DNA from: Oxytricha trifallax
Taxonomy: Eukaryota; Ciliophora; Spirotrichea; Sporadotrichida; Oxytrichidae
Assembly: GCA_000711775.1 (NCBI GenBank)
Contig: ARYC01000510.1
Location: forward strand, 1-64,000
DNA length: 64,000 bases
Direction of reading: 5' to 3'
Shown here in pieces: positions 1-12,595 of the stretch. The position numbers and the translations under genes are program-made. Below the pieces are notes generated by a model. That model made no database searches. It worked only from the letters and a program-made list of their open reading frames with translations, and had not been told where the DNA came from. Every line of letters begins with the position of its first letter. Positions within the stretch are counted from its first letter, which is position 1.

Positions 1-291
1 AGAAGCATCCTTATCTTTCAAGTAAGCTTTGACATATAACTTTGTAGGAAAATCTGGCACTGGCATATATCTTATGAAAGAACATGCAAAGGTACACAGA
101 GAAAGAAAGTCGCAGACAATTTATGGGTGAGCAAGAGGCTTTATAAAGATGTCTAAAAACCAGATGAAATGAACATAGATGCAGGAGCTGGCACTAAGAG
201 AAGAAATAAGGGCCCAAGCAAGCCATAAGAAGAGGAGAAGAAAGAGAAGCCAAACCCCTTTATGGGTTAGTTTAATATGTGAACTTATTCT

Positions 292-1320
292 TCATTTAAA
301 TCTAAAACTTACTTATAAACATTCATTCTTCCCTCTCTCACAAACTGTTATCTTATCTACGCTCACTCTCTTACAGCTGCTTTGAATTAAGTCTACTGAA
401 TCGATGGACAAGTCATGCATAAGATGATACAGCAGCAGCTTCTTGTAGTGAGTCTTGATTTAACTCCAGTAGAATTCAATTCCATTAAATTATGGGCTAT
501 AAGGAACGTTGTATACAGGAGTTATGTTTAGCTCTTCATAAGCTTTCTTAGACTCCTTAGTCTTATGAACGGAGAGATTATCAACAAACAAGAAGATCTC
601 TTGTTACTATACTTCTCTCTGAGCTTATGTAGGAACTCTATATACTACTCTCGCTTAATAGAGCGAGGGTGAATAACATAACTCTCTAGGCCTGAATCTT
701 CACTTATACAGCTAAAATTGCATGGGTGACTACCTTCACTTTTTAATCATAGACTTCTATATTATCATACTTCTTATACCAAGACTTATTAATAAAGGTG
801 TTGAAGGTAAACACAGCTTCATCAGCGTGTATGAACTTGATGTTATTAGTAATAGCTCTCTGCATTTAATCATATATATAGTTTAAATTATTACTATAAA
901 ATGGCACTGTAAAATCAATCACTCTCTTCACCCTGTTGACAGTCTTGAAAGTAATACCATTTCTTCTATAAATATTGGCTATAGTCTAAGGAGAGATACG
1001 CATGTCAGGAAACCTGCGATAAAACATCACAGCTCGCTAGTCTAATGGAAAGTGTGCCGAATACTTCAAAGTCTTAGAGTCGCAGAGGAAGTCAATATGA
1101 GCCTGAGAGAACTTTTATTTTCTTGCAGGATGCGTTCAACAACCAGAATTAAAATGCTAAACAGCTAGCAAGCAGTGATACCTAACAGTTGAGGCACTCT
1201 TGCGTAATAACTTTGCTATTGCTGCATAATTTAGTACAGGTTTGGCTTAGTCTATATTAATACTTGTACCATACCTAAGCTTAAGCAGTAAATCTAAATA
1301 TTACTCATCATAAATAGACC
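292..1320 (-). pseudogene. Tc1/mariner-type (TBE) transposase, decayed
   Basis: With TAA/TAG as Gln the minus strand reads as a DDE transposase. A helix-turn-helix-like start is followed by the first acidic motif HADE (about 815-826), then VDNLSVHK with the second Asp at 580-582, and YSPQFNGIEFYWS with the Glu at 475-477. The second Asp and Glu are separated by 34 residues, the D34E spacing typical of Tc1/mariner. The frame is broken by at least one TGA (in the N-terminal third, after NSGC) and by a frame change between about 600 and 680, so it cannot give a full enzyme. No ATG was seen at the expected start. In a live TBE this protein would cut and join element ends and is implicated in germline DNA elimination. 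Confidence 0.85.
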
Positions 1321-1433
1321 CTAAATTTCGCTAATTTCTATTTCTCATTTTGCAAATTGGCCTAATTTCTCTACTAACCCCAATAAGACCCCAACTATAC
1401 CCTACAAATCAAAGCACTTATAAACCTCACTAA

Positions 1434-1450
1434 GGGGTTTTGGGGTTTTG
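1434..1450 (+). repeat. Telomere-like transposon terminus G4T4G4T4G
   Basis: GGGGTTTTGGGGTTTTG is two macronuclear telomere units plus a G. It is internal, not a chromosome end, and is followed by AAT, matching the end plus ANT target site of TBE elements. Confidence 0.9.
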
Positions 1451-3590
1451 AATGAGCTTGCAACAGCTGACACATTAAAGAAAACAATTATTTTCAGAAA
1501 AGTCAATCAACTAAATAGGAATACAGTTGGTAAGTTTTCTTTTTGTTTAATTCGCTCTATTTTCTTACAAAAATCATACATCTATAATTAAAAACTCGTT
1601 TTATTTAATAATTTTTTATTCTTATTAAGTTTCTTGATTTAATTTGGATAATACGAAGGTATATTAAAATTTATAATAAAAAATATGTTATATTTGAAAT
1701 TATTAGGTGAAAATACATTTTAATTAATTGCTTAATGTTCCCAGTTTAGAAATTTAAATAATATAGACTACCAAAATTTTTTTTTAATACAAATTGAAGC
1801 TAATAATATTATTAAGTTAATCTTAAAAAATTTATAAAAAATCCCTTATTAGTCTCAATTTGTATTTAATAGCAATAAAAATTCAACAAAGTCTAATAAA
1901 ATACCACTTATTATTACCATTAAAAAAATCATTTCTTAAAATAATAAATGTTCAAGATCTTTTGTTGTTGTTGAGTTTTTTAAATAGAGATCAAGCATAT
2001 TTTCGAATAAAAAATTCATAATAAAATTGAATATCATCTTTTTTACATTTTTTACCAATTTGAACTTATTAGATGGAAATTATTAATTTATTTTGTGTAT
2101 TAATAATCTTAATAAGTTTTAGTTATAAATAAAATTTTAATTAATAAAAATAAAATGCGAAAATTTATATTTAAATAAAATTTTGATTTATATTTATTTA
2201 GAACTTCATGATGAATTTTGTGTGAAAAAAAACTTTAATGAAACCATAAATCGAAAATTACTTGTATCGTATTCTTCACTTTCATAGATAAATTTACTAG
2301 CGCAATAATTAAACTTATTTCATTATAAAAATGTAAATTTATTTGACAGGAATTAGATTCAATAGCCAATTTTTCTTAAAATAATATAGGCAACAAAAGT
2401 TTTTTAAGATTAAAATGCGTTATAAAAAAATTCTAGCTTGGTTAAATATTCTTTATTTTATTAAATTTTAAAACTCTAATTTACTTAAATATCCCCAATA
2501 TACAAATAATATAAAAATGCATAGTGAAAAAATAAAATACTAAAAAATATTGGAAGATTTTGTATTTTAATATGTTTGCCATAATTTAATGGAATCCTAC
2601 TTAAGTATTTATATAATTTAATTGATTATTTATAAATAAATTGGAAAATTAGTTTGATTATTTAGTATTTAGCATCATTATCAAAAGATAATATATTTGT
2701 TCTTATTAAAATCTATTATTAAAGGAACAAATTTTAAATTTGTAAATTACTCAAAATTAAATAAATATTGAATCAAATTAGAGGCATTTATAGTTAGCAG
2801 AATTGTTAAATCTTATTTTGAAAATAAAAAGTTATCAGGATTATATTAATGACTATGTAAAACTTATAATTTCCACATTAAATTGAAGATACATGAAATG
2901 AATTTAGAGAAATTTAACTAAAATTGATTGAGATCGCTTCATAATACTATAAAAACTTACACGTGATAATATAAGTTCAGTTATTTAGAATCTTTATCGA
3001 TACAGCTCAAGATCATCCAATTAAAAGACTATATTTAAACTGTCTCTAACTAATTGAATTTTTATATAATCTATAAAAGGAATGTATTTCTACAATTTTA
3101 TTCCAAATTTATAATTTTGTTATTCAATTATAGTTTGGTTTTATCTAATCATTACTATTATATTATAATCTATAATTATAAAATTGAGATTTAAATTGTA
3201 TTAAATATTTTAACTTTAAAAGAATATAATTTAAAATTAAATATAGAGTTTTTTTAGGGAATATTTTCTTGTAAAACTAAAAATAATTATTTCCAAATTA
3301 ATTTGTAAAATAATGAAAAAAAAAAATAAAATAGGATTTTAGTATTCTAATTTCTCAAATTCCAGCTAATCCTTATTTAAGGAGTGCAAATTGAGCTTGA
3401 TAAACACTGGTGAATAAATATATATAATAATTTAGGTTAGATGTCCATTCCTAATATTTTTTTTCTAATTTTTTAAAAATCTTTCATTAACGCTTTCCTT
3501 TTAGATTTTCATTATTTTATATATTAAATCTCATGAATTTAAAAGTTAATTAACTTTGATTTATAATCTGCGTTAACTGCATGAAATTGG
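1451..3590. other. AT-rich germline spacer
   Basis: Very AT-rich sequence without a coding pattern I can support. The first 80 bases after the TBE end (1454-1535) are less AT-rich and stay open on the plus strand from an ATG overlapping the target site, ending at a GTAAG that could be a splice donor; this may be a gene fragment but is too short to call. Confidence 0.5.
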
Positions 3591-3594
3591 ATTC

Positions 3595-3745
3595 GCGCAC
3601 TGTGATATCAATATATATTATGACTATGGCTCTGAATTAAAATTGAGCGGATGCCCAAAAATCAAAGCATAAAATTATCTGGTTTATCTGGCTGGCTTAA
3701 GCCCCTGTATTAATTTCCTTGCAGCATTAAATATAATGATAATAA
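3595..3745 (+). repeat. Dispersed coding-like motif, copy 1
   Basis: The plus strand encodes a peptide containing NYLVYLAGLSPCINF followed by a Leu/Ala/Asn-rich stretch. The same motif occurs at about 6380-6460 (plus) and 57600-57735 (minus). DNA identity is modest, but the peptide motif YL-GLS-S-NF-KALN is clearly shared. Function unknown; it may be a repeat domain of a multicopy germline protein or part of a degenerate element. Confidence 0.5.
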
Positions 3746-4439
3746 TATTATAACAATAGTAATTTAATTATATTTATATCAAATTGGACAACATTTTGCT
3801 TTATTCTAACAATTTTTCTTCAGTGAAATCCTCAATTGTTTCTCTCATTGACTTTGGCTCTGTTAAAAAATTACCATAACTCTCTGGTACTTAATAGGCG
3901 TAATAGGAGACAGATTCCTTTTATAAAAATAAATGTAATTTTTTAATATTAATTTACCTTCGAAGGAAATCTTAATTTTAGCAGTCTTAGGCAAATGTAT
4001 TTGCATATAATAAATCTATTTATATTATCATAATTAAACCACTTAAAATATTTAAACTTGAATCTATAATTAATTATTTTTGCGACGTAAGTATTAATGC
4101 TTAAAGTAATATTTTCAATTTAGCAACTCAGAGAAGAGACGATATTACTTCAGTGTTGTATTTACTTATTTATCTAAAGCTTTAAAAATTTAAGTAAAAG
4201 ATTAATTGAATTTATAGCTTGGTAAGTTACCCTGGTTTATTGGTAGAGGAGTCGATAAAAGGGTAGCTTTTTAGTAAATAAGGGGTGTCAAGAAATTATA
4301 TCATTAAGAAATCAATAATAGGTTAAGTAAAATTTAGAAATAAATTAAAATATAATAATATACTCATAATTAGTTAGTTAATTTTTAGAATTGAATATAT
4401 TATACACATAATATGAAAATTGTTAGCATTAAATTTGTA

Positions 4440-4683
4440 AATTATTGTGAAAATGGCGATTGATCCTATCTAAAAATTCTAATAGAGCTTTAGCTTTATT
4501 CAACAATAATGCCGACTGAAGGTATGAAGGATTTTATTAGTATATTTTTAAAAAACTGAAGATAAATTTCCTGTACGATAACAAAGAATGTAAAGTAGAA
4601 GATCAATAAATTAAATGCTGGCTAAGTTCTATTCTTAATAGAAATAAGATCGATGAAAGATGTGATCAGAGTTGTAAATTCTG
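4440..4683 (+). CDS. Coding-like island, unknown
   Basis: The best part (about 4553-4683) reads in one frame with ciliate code through FLYDNKECKVEDQ, then KCWLSSILNRNKIDERC, and ends at TGA after SCKF. Cys-rich, Asp/Glu/Lys-rich composition contrasts with the surrounding low-complexity AT-rich DNA. It could be the last macronuclear-destined piece of a small gene or a fragment of a germline-limited gene. No homologue recognised. Confidence 0.4.
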
Positions 4684-5384
4684 AAAAAAAGTAAAAATTA
4701 AGATTAATAATATATTTTTTTCACAGTATTGGTTGAAGTCTTTAAAATTATCTCAAAGGAAACAGAAAGCTAAATGATCGATAGATCTATATTTATTTGG
4801 ATTATTTAACTATTCTTATCTTGGTATTTATTTTCACAAACTCAATTTTCCAATCGGAAAATTTTGCTCTATAGATCAATTATTCAAAAATTATTGATTA
4901 AAAGAGAGATATTCTTGGGAAATTATGGTATTTTTCTAAGTTATTTCACATTAATTTCAAACTAATTTTATTTAATTAAGTAAAGACAAATTGCAGAATT
5001 GGTTTAGTGTAAAATTGAAAATATATTTATCTATCTTCTAAATTAATTATTCTCAAGTCACCAAGATTTTAATAAATAAAGTAAAAAATGTAAAAATTGA
5101 TCAAATTATATATAAATCTTTCAAAATATCTCACTAATTGTTTAAAAAAATTAATTCCATCCTGTAAATTTTGCGGGACATAGCAACTTGTAGAAGTAAA
5201 ATAATTATAATTAGAATTTCTGAACAAGGCAGAAAATGAAAAAAACTTGACCACCTTTTAAACACTATTTACTAACAAATGACAATAATTTCTAGGCAAA
5301 AATATATTATTTTGAAAGCATAAATCGCTTCCATGATTAAATACTGAAGGGAAAAGTTGCAGCAGACCTTTAAAAATGCCATTG

Positions 5385-5816
5385 AAAAAAGTTTTGGGGG
5401 GGGGAAAGTTTCCTGCCCCAAACATTAAATTATATGTTTTTTGAAATAATTTTAATAGAAACAATAAATTTCAATTACCATAATCATTTACTATAAATAT
5501 TTATTATTATATAATTTTCAAGGTACATAATTATTCTTTATCAAATTATATATTATTAACAAGGCTAAAATAAGTGTTTTTTATTAATAATTAATGTAAT
5601 TGTCATTAAAAATTCATTATCAAGGTAGAAATGATATTTGAAGCTAAATTAAAAAAAACTACATCATAATTGATGATAAAGGTTCTTTGAAAATTATAAA
5701 AATTACATATTTTTATGTATGGGGCAGGAAACTACCTTTTTGGGGGCAGAAAACTTCCCCCCTAGGGGGTGCATATAAAATTTTGGGGAAGGAAACTTCC
5801 CCCCCCCAAAGTTTTA
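5385..5816. mobile_element. Fold-back element family C, copy 1
   Basis: Inverted ends rich in G runs: GGGGAAAGTTTCCTGCCCC on the left (about 5400) and GGAAACTTCCCCCCCCC on the right (about 5790-5807), with a further inner copy of the motif at 5720-5762. About 430 bp, no coding capacity seen. Related ends occur at 11796/12545-12595 and 46044/46562. Confidence 0.7.
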
Positions 5817-6224
5817 ATTAGCACTTTTTATTCTTTTGATTTATAAGATAAAATTATAATAATATCTACATTAAGTAAATAAAATGGCCTCAAGAGAGAC
5901 AATAAATTAAATATTTATGAAGAACTGCTGAATCACACTGATATATAAAAATATAAATTAAAATTAAGATCTATTGAAAAGTGATAGCGAATTGAACTAC
6001 GATTATTACATTAAAAAATTAGCCAGAAATATTTGCTAGAAAGGTGAGATAGTCGATTGGGTTATGGACTGGACCACTTAAAACTAGTAATGGTTCCAAT
6101 CATATAGATTTAAATTTAAAATATTTTCATTATTATGATTGTATACCGGCATTTTAGATCTATTTACAGACAATATAAGTAATAATTAAAAAAACATTAG
6201 AAATGCTAAAAGTCTTGCTAGACA

Positions 6225-6470
6225 CGATTTTTATCTTAATATTTTATGATTAATTGAGTTCATATTCTAGTGGTATGTTAAGCCATATGCCGGAACAGGC
6301 CTCTTAAAAAAAGGGACATCAACCACATTGGGGTAGGGTTGACAGATGGCATCGAAATTCAAAAGAATGAAGTATTAATAAAATTAAACTACCTGGTTGG
6401 TTTAAGTCCCAGTATTAATTTCCGTAAAGCATTGAATAATAATCATATTAATCGAGTTTAAACCAAATAA
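6225..6470 (+). repeat. Dispersed coding-like motif, copy 2
   Basis: Reads NYLVGLSPSINFRKALNNN from about 6390, matching the motif at 3690 and, on the opposite strand, at 57690. The preceding sequence (about 6265-6330) is GC-richer and gives a coding-like GTGLLKKGTSTTLGQG. A coding-like but TGA-interrupted patch follows at 6525-6645. Nothing else was recognised up to 7350. Confidence 0.5.
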
Positions 6471-7361
6471 AAATTTAATTATTTTAAAAACTAAAAATTA
6501 ATATATACATTGATTAAAGCAGCTGTAGCTTTGTTTGCTCCGAACAGCCAAAAAAGTTGAAAGTCTCATCAGATTTAGAGATAGAATAAAAAATTGCTTA
6601 AAAAATTCGGATTCCTGCTGGCAATGCCGAAGAAAGCTGTAATTTTTTTTATCAGATAAGAATAATTTATTTCTCTAAATAAAATATTTTAAAGCGAAAA
6701 GAATCAGTTTCAGACAAAAAATATTGTAGAACTAAGAAATAATTTTTCTCATTAAATTTAATAGAATAATAAAAGAAATTATAATATTGTTTTCCTAATA
6801 ATAGAGATAGATTAATGAACAATAAGCAATTTTCGAGATCAAAGAAGAATTTTTTCACAAAACATTTCCCTAAAACTTAAATTGGATTACAAAATTTAAC
6901 ATAATCCTTCTATTATAGAAATAATATATTTAAAAAATTTTTACTTTACATATTATATTTTCAATTTTTTTTAATTGATGGATAAGGTTCATCAGCTTTT
7001 ATTATAAATTATTTTAATATCTCCTTGCGACTAAATTGGAGCTAATATATTTATATAATTAATTACGTTTGATAATCGTTTAATAGATTAAAATAGAAAT
7101 TTATATTTTTATTAAATTATATTCTTTGAATGTTTCTCCAACTGGAATCGATAAATATTGCTATTATCGATCATATGTCTTTAAAATTAAAGAATTATTT
7201 AAAGTTAATAAATAAAATAATTGATATATAATTAGTCTAGATTAAAATTTAAATGGAATCGTAAAACACAACTAAAGAGAAATAGCAACCAAAATGCTAA
7301 AGAATTCCTCATTAAAATTTACAATAAACAATTATTAACTTAAAAAGTTAAGTAAAAAGAG

Positions 7362-8052
7362 TTGGAACGAGGAAGGATAGTCGAACCGTTCTAAAGAAAG
7401 AGGCAAAGATTTGTCTCATTAGTCTGAAAAGCGAACTTCCCCCAGCTGGATCGTAGGATCCAGAGGTGTGTCTTTAACAAAGAAGTACATACATACTCAC
7501 GAGTGGCCCTAAAATCATAAAATATGTCAGATTTGACACCCTTAAGTCAATTTTACATTCTTTTAGCACCCGTTCACAACCTAGCTAGGTACTATACAAT
7601 AACCCTAGCACAACAGGAGAACGCACTCTACATAAGTTTTCTTAAATTTCGAATTGATTACTTAGAGTCAAGCAACTTCCAAACTTCTAAAATAGTGAGC
7701 TTACGTCCAATTAGCCCACTTGCTTAGCTCCACACCAAACCCAACAAAGTCCACTCTCTGTTCATGATGAAATTTTCAACTTCAACTAGGTATGAGGCCT
7801 GACCGAAGAAATCTGGTCATTAGTTATTAACATCTCTTACTAAGTACTATTAAAGAAGGAAATACTCAGAAAGAAACAAAACACTGAAAAACCTCATAAA
7901 ATCAACAATCCCCTCACAAATAAATCCTTCTAATCTCAAACCTCTAAAAAAGAAGAGAAAAACTCAAAGTGACCATTTCTTCTAGTTAATAGAAGAATAC
8001 ACTAAGATACGATTTGGAAGGAATCACTCCCTAAAATCTCTAATACGACATG
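7362..8052 (+). pseudogene. Retroelement ORF relic, 5' part
   Basis: One plus-strand frame stays coding-like for about 230 codons with TAA/TAG as Gln and is interrupted only by TGA. At each internal TGA the neighbours would suit Trp: NLL-type contexts such as ISN*LLRV, NQV*GLTEEIWS and NSK*PFLL. Composition is Lys/Ser/Gln-rich with no domain I recognise. It probably encoded a nucleic-acid-binding first ORF of the element, but that is inference. Confidence 0.4.
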
Positions 8053-8085
8053 ACTACTTTTCAAGTATTAAATAGGAAAGTTCAA

Positions 8086-9233
8086 TGTTCCAATCGAGAA
8101 CCCCTCCCACCCCGCCCTCCAGGCCTAAAACGAGACCCCCTCCACCCTAGTAGACCCGCCCCACCCCATTCAACTCCGCACTTAATAATGAATTTGATCT
8201 CAAATTTAAATCATTTCCCTCATGACATCTTGATCTCATTTTTTTTATACATAAAAATACCTTTTATCAAAAATTTTCTCAATCACTCAAATGCTTTTCT
8301 TATCATAAATTTAACATCTTTCACTACGTCCGTCGAATATTATCTTCTATATGCTCCTAAAGGATATTAATTAAAATATATTTCAATTACTCATTAATAA
8401 TCAATGTAAAAAAATAATGAGTCAACAAACTCATTAAAATCAATATAAGAATCATGGAACTAAATTTAAATAAACTTGTGATCACTTTAATAAATTTATA
8501 TTGGAAATATGAATAAATTTTAATAGCACGGTTATCCAATTATTCTATAATTATTACCAATAACATTTATATAGTAACTAATAGTTATGGAAATATTTAT
8601 ATGAAAGTATTTTTAAATAAAACCTATTTTATTCATTATAATTAAATTCAATTTTTGGCTATCTTTTATTAATAAAGAAGTTGTTTATATTTTAATTAGT
8701 CCCTTTACAAACAGATTTATTATAATAATGAATAAAATAGGTTTATTTAAAAATACTTTCATATAAATATTTCCATAACTATTAGTTACTATATAAATGT
8801 TATTGGTAATAATTATAGATTAATTGGATAACCGTGCTATAAAAATTTATTCATATTTAAAATATAAATTTATTAAAGTAATCACAAGTTTAATTTAAAT
8901 TTAGTTCCATGATTCTTATATTGATTTTAATGAGTTTGTTGACTCATTATTTTTTTACATTGAATTATTATTGAGTAATTGAAATATATTTTAAGTAATA
9001 TCCTAATAGGAGAATATAGAAGATAATACTCGACGGACGTAGAGAAAGATGTTAAATTTAAGATAAGAAAAGCATTTGAGTGATTGAGAAAATTTTTGAT
9101 AAAAGGTATTTTTATGTATAAAAAAAATGAGATCAAGATGTCATGAGGAAAATGATTTAAATATTGAGAATCAAAATTTTCATATTAATTGGGATGTTGA
9201 TGGGGTGGAAGGGGGGGGGTCTCGGTTGGAACA
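8086..9233. mobile_element. Fold-back element family A, copy 1 (1.15-kb palindrome)
   Basis: Perfectly matching ends TGTTCCAA..CGAG and CTCG..TTGGAACA enclose two inverted arms of about 560 bp around a short loop (about 8645-8725). The flanking hexamers are GTTCAA and GTTAAA, a probable 6-bp target duplication with one change. The element sits inside retroelement sequence. The subterminal regions are C/G-rich (CCCCTCCCACCCC). Short open frames in the arms mirror each other and are not taken as genes. Confidence 0.85.
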
Positions 9234-9237
9234 GTTA

Positions 9238-9935
9238 AATTAATATTTTATTATAGATTCACCCATAAAATTGTTAAAAAAGTTTACTCAAAGATATGTT
9301 GGGAATCACCCAAATATAACTTGGCTATTTAATACTAAATACAAACACCTTAACAACTTACAATGTTTACTTAAGGGAGTAGACACCACATTAAAACAAA
9401 AGGTACTTATAAACTAAATATAAAAACTCTGGCTCAAAGCCAGAGATCCTTACTTTTGAAAACCCAGAAACCCCTAAATCCCTAAACCCCATAGATTTAC
9501 TAGTTAAATCTGAATACTACCCAATACAATTAATAAAATATATTAGATAATGCATAAAAGATTTGGGAATTATATGTACTTTTTAATAATAAATTAATTA
9601 AAAAGATGTTTCAGGAAGTGGGGTTATACGATTTTAAAATCAATTAGAAATGGTGTCCTATCTGCAACTCCGTAGATTGCATGGAAAACAATTACAGAAC
9701 GCTGAGAGCCTTTGATGAAACTATGCAAGAACTCCAAGAATATGGAGTTCGGAGTCTACGATGGAGTTAGATCCTTCGACAGAGAAGAATAAGAGAGAGA
9801 TGTCAAACATGTACTCAATTTCTACAGAGAAAGAATATACCTAAGACAGTTGTGGGCTCACAAGAATTCATTATTTTGATTGGATTTTTAAAGAATTAAT
9901 CGAAATAGAATCAATGATGAGACAACCAGAGAGAT
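9238..9935 (+). pseudogene. Retroelement ORF relic, 3' part with zinc-knuckle-like motif
   Basis: Plus-strand coding pattern in two overlapping frames. The first (about 9250-9700) is broken by TGA. The second (about 9600-9935) is open and contains WCPICNSVDC followed by an Asn/Arg-rich stretch and FDETMQELQEYGVR. A Cys-rich motif near the end of a LINE ORF2 is common, so this is read as the C-terminus of the polymerase protein. It lies just upstream of the (ATT)n tail, in keeping with that. Confidence 0.5.
9427..9445. other. Short perfect hairpin
   Basis: CTCTGGCT-CAA-AGCCAGAG forms an 8-bp stem with a 3-base loop inside the retroelement relic. It could be an RNA structure of the element; no function is known. 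Confidence 0.5.
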
Positions 9936-10799
9936 TGAACAGATCAGATGATTTATTGAATATTAAAAGGGCTTGTCCCTTATTTGCTTTAAAGCTTAAT
10001 TGATCGGGGGTCCCCAGAGACCTCAATGTGATCAAATTATTATTATTATTATTATTAAAATTTACTAATCTAAGTAATTAATTCTCCAATTTTTCAACTA
10101 ATAACTTTAAGTTTAACTAATTTTTATTTTAATATCTGAATGAAACAACGAAGTATTCAATTTTTAAGAATATAAGTAGTTAAAACTGCGAAGTTGATAT
10201 TAGGTTGTAAAATTCGAACAATAAGTATAAAACCGTATATACTAAAATAAATCTATAACCAAGACGACTAATCTGAGTCTAGGCTGAAGTAGAATTGATT
10301 TAGAAAATGCAAAATAATAATAAATGCAAAATTTAAAAATAAGATGTCTAAAAATGCACAATAATTATTGTATACTATTAAGACTTTATATAATGCCATT
10401 AATCTATACTTTAAACATAATTATATTTAAGAATATATAAAAATAATGGCAGTTTTATATTAATGTATTTGTAATTTTTCTGATTCTTTTATATTATATC
10501 AATAATTAATAGTTAAAGTTTATTAGATGATTTTATGTTTATTATTTTACAATAATTAGATTTTTGCAAAAATGAAGGTATTGCTGCTATAAAACTTAAT
10601 TGATAATTAAAATTTTAATAGTTTCATGACAAAATTATTGTGCAAGATATACTTTTGCCAAATTTGAAAAAAATTCAAATTATTCAAAGGGACATTAAAA
10701 ATAATATATTTCCCTTTCAGAATAGATTAATTCCTTTAATAATTAAAAATAGATGAAATAACATTTAAATAGTTGTAAATTCAATAAAACTTTTTGAAT

Positions 10800-11580
10800 A
10801 TTCTGACCTCTTTAAAATTAGAAGAACCTAATTTAAATTCGATTCAATTTTTTTCAAATGATGTATTGCATTTCAAGAATATGAGACCTATGAATTCTAC
10901 TTTAATGAGCAACCCATTTTCATTTTAAAATAATCAAAATAGTAATCAAGTAGCTCATTAAAACCTTAATTCTAATAATAATCTCCTATTTAATACCTAT
11001 GAAATACAAAATAATTAAATTAACAAATAGTAATATTGTAGTTAAATTTATTTAAAACAAAGTTTAAAATAAGGCAAGAGTTTTAAATTAATTAATTAAT
11101 TTAATTGATTTTAAATGACTAAATTCATTGGTTTTTATTCAAGTTGAATATTTTTTTTGCGTAAATTTTTCTCATAAGTCTATCGAAATTTTCGGATTAG
11201 TTCTTTTTATGTTTTTCAAAATTCTATCTAGATTTAGAGATATTACTGTTTTGAACATTTATGTACAAATAATTGCTCATTGAGTCATATTTGTCGATAC
11301 AAAAAATCTACTGATTAGGCTAACTGTAACATTTTTCTAATCCAAGGCTCAAATAGCAAAATCTTTTAAGAATAGATTTGGAAACAGCAGCAAGATCGAT
11401 AGTCTAAAGATAAAAGCAGCTTCTAACTTCCATCGATTTCATACAGCATCCAAGTAAGACTACATTTTTATGTTTTGATCATATATTCATATTGCCTATC
11501 CAACTGAAAGATCTTGATCAAGTCAAGTCGCAAATGTGGAGCATTAAATCATGCTATTATTACAAATGATAAGTGAATAG
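10800..11580 (+). CDS. Gene pieces, N/Q-rich protein of unknown function
   Basis: Two plus-strand stretches look like macronuclear-destined pieces of a real gene. The first (about 10800-11045) encodes an Asn/Gln/Ser-rich segment including VLHFKNMRPMNSTLMSNPFS. The second (about 11335-11460) reads AQIAKSFKNRFGNSSKIDS and continues after a frame change as ILPIQLKDLDQVKSQMWS (to about 11580). The gap between them (11046-11334) is AT-rich and is probably an IES. A TGA-interrupted coding-like stretch follows to about 11690. The start and end of the gene are not visible; the island at 13803-13990 may belong to it. Confidence 0.5.
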
Positions 11581-11795
11581 TATCAACATTTTTCGTCTGT
11601 ATTAACCATCTTCTGATATGGAGTTCAAGATAGGCGTTCACTCCTGTTGGGCAAACTTTCACTCACTTGTTGATTAAATTCTGATAGATAAAGTTCTTTA
11701 TATTTTTGATATAATTGAATGTTTATTTTTTAAAATTGTAACTTATAAGGAATTTGTTTATGCTATATATTTTATTGTCCAATAATTAAATAATA

Positions 11796-12595
11796 AATGG
11801 GGGGGGAGGGAGTTTTTTGCCTCATTCATAAAAATATAAAAATGTTTTTAATTTCTCTAAATCTTTATCACAATTATTATTTAATTATTTAAAATCTAGC
11901 ATCCAATATCATTTTTACCTTGATAAAGATTTCAAATTTTAATTAAAATTAGATTAGTTATTTATAAAAACAATTAATTTAAATAGTTTTTAATATATAA
12001 AAAGAAAAGTATTATTGTAGAAATACATTTGAATTTGGAAAATTAAATTTAAATTTATTTATTATAAATCAAAATCGTGGCAGTTAAAGTTGGCCAATTT
12101 AAACGATCTTGGGCTCGTTTGATAGAGAATTCAAAATTAGCTGGACTTTATTATTGGCGGTACTATTTTATCGCATCCCTGGAGCGAGATAACTCGACTT
12201 TAATGTGTGGGAATAATTTAATGAATTAAGATGAGTTTAATTAAAGTCGAGTTATCTCGCTCCAGGGATGCGATAAAATAGAACCGCCAATTGTAAAGTC
12301 CAGCTAATTTTGAATTCTCTATCAAACAAGCCCAAGATCGTTTAAATTGGACAACTTTAACTGCCACGATTTTGATTTATAATAAATAAATTTAAATTTA
12401 ATTTTCCAAATTCAAATGTATTTCTACAATAATATAAATATTGAAAATTTTATATTTGAAAAAGCTTATTAATATATGCTAATGGTAATTTAAATTGGAA
12501 TTTATATGTTTCTAATATTTTATTGCCAAACAATATAAATTTGAATGTTGGGGCAGGGAACTTTCGTGGGAGGCGGGAAATTTCCCCTCCTTAAA
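11796..12595. mobile_element. Fold-back element family C, copy 2, split by a family B element
   Basis: G-run ends (GGGGGGGGAGGGAGTTTTTTGCC at the left, written here as a description of 11799-11822, and GGGAAATTTCCCCTCC at 12577-12592) resemble copies at 5.4 and 46 kb. The element is interrupted by a complete family B element at 12015-12429, so family B moved after this copy inserted. Confidence 0.6.
12015..12429. mobile_element. Fold-back element family B, copy 1
   Basis: A 415-bp near-palindrome with ends TTGTAGAAATAC / GTATTTCTACAA flanked by TA on both sides. Arms carry the conserved blocks GTGGCAGTTAA and CTGGAGCGAGATAACT. TA target and inverted ends point to a non-autonomous Tc1/mariner-like element. 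It lies within a family C element. Confidence 0.9.

Larger units (their letters stand above)
1..1450 (-). mobile_element. TBE-type transposon, partial (one end)
   Basis: This is the terminal part of a telomere-bearing germline transposon. It contains a decayed Tc1/mariner-type transposase on the minus strand, and its right end is a 17-base telomere-like terminal sequence at 1434-1450 followed directly by AAT. TBE elements of Oxytricha have C4A4-repeat ends and a 3-bp ANT target, which is what is seen. The left end lies outside the window. The stretch 170-390 between the transposase and the window edge has no coding pattern I recognise. The family call rests on the combination of end sequence and transposase; the exact TBE subfamily cannot be told. 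Confidence 0.85.
7355..10062 (+). mobile_element. Non-LTR retroelement relic with (ATT)n tail
   Basis: Two coding-like stretches on the plus strand (7355-8085 and 9238-9935) flank a nested fold-back element. The 3' end (about 10005-10062) runs into (ATT)n, and the bases before it resemble those before the (ATT)n tract at 16200: both have ATGTG followed by T and A-rich sequence. A simple-repeat 3' tail and no terminal inverted repeats fit a LINE-type element. Base composition is clearly less AT-rich than the flanks. No reverse transcriptase core (YxDD) was seen, so most of the polymerase would be missing. Confidence 0.55.

Noticed and set aside
5069..5464. Two minus-strand ORFs of 61 and 68 residues
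   Set aside because: One is AT-rich noise and the other overlaps a family C inverted end, where the G run gives PPPK-type residues; no coding signal under the ciliate code.
9464..9492. Telomere-like CCCTAAA-type stretch
   Set aside because: Irregular (AACCCCTAAATCCCTAAACCCC) and inside a retroelement coding frame; not the G4T4 type seen at the TBE end.
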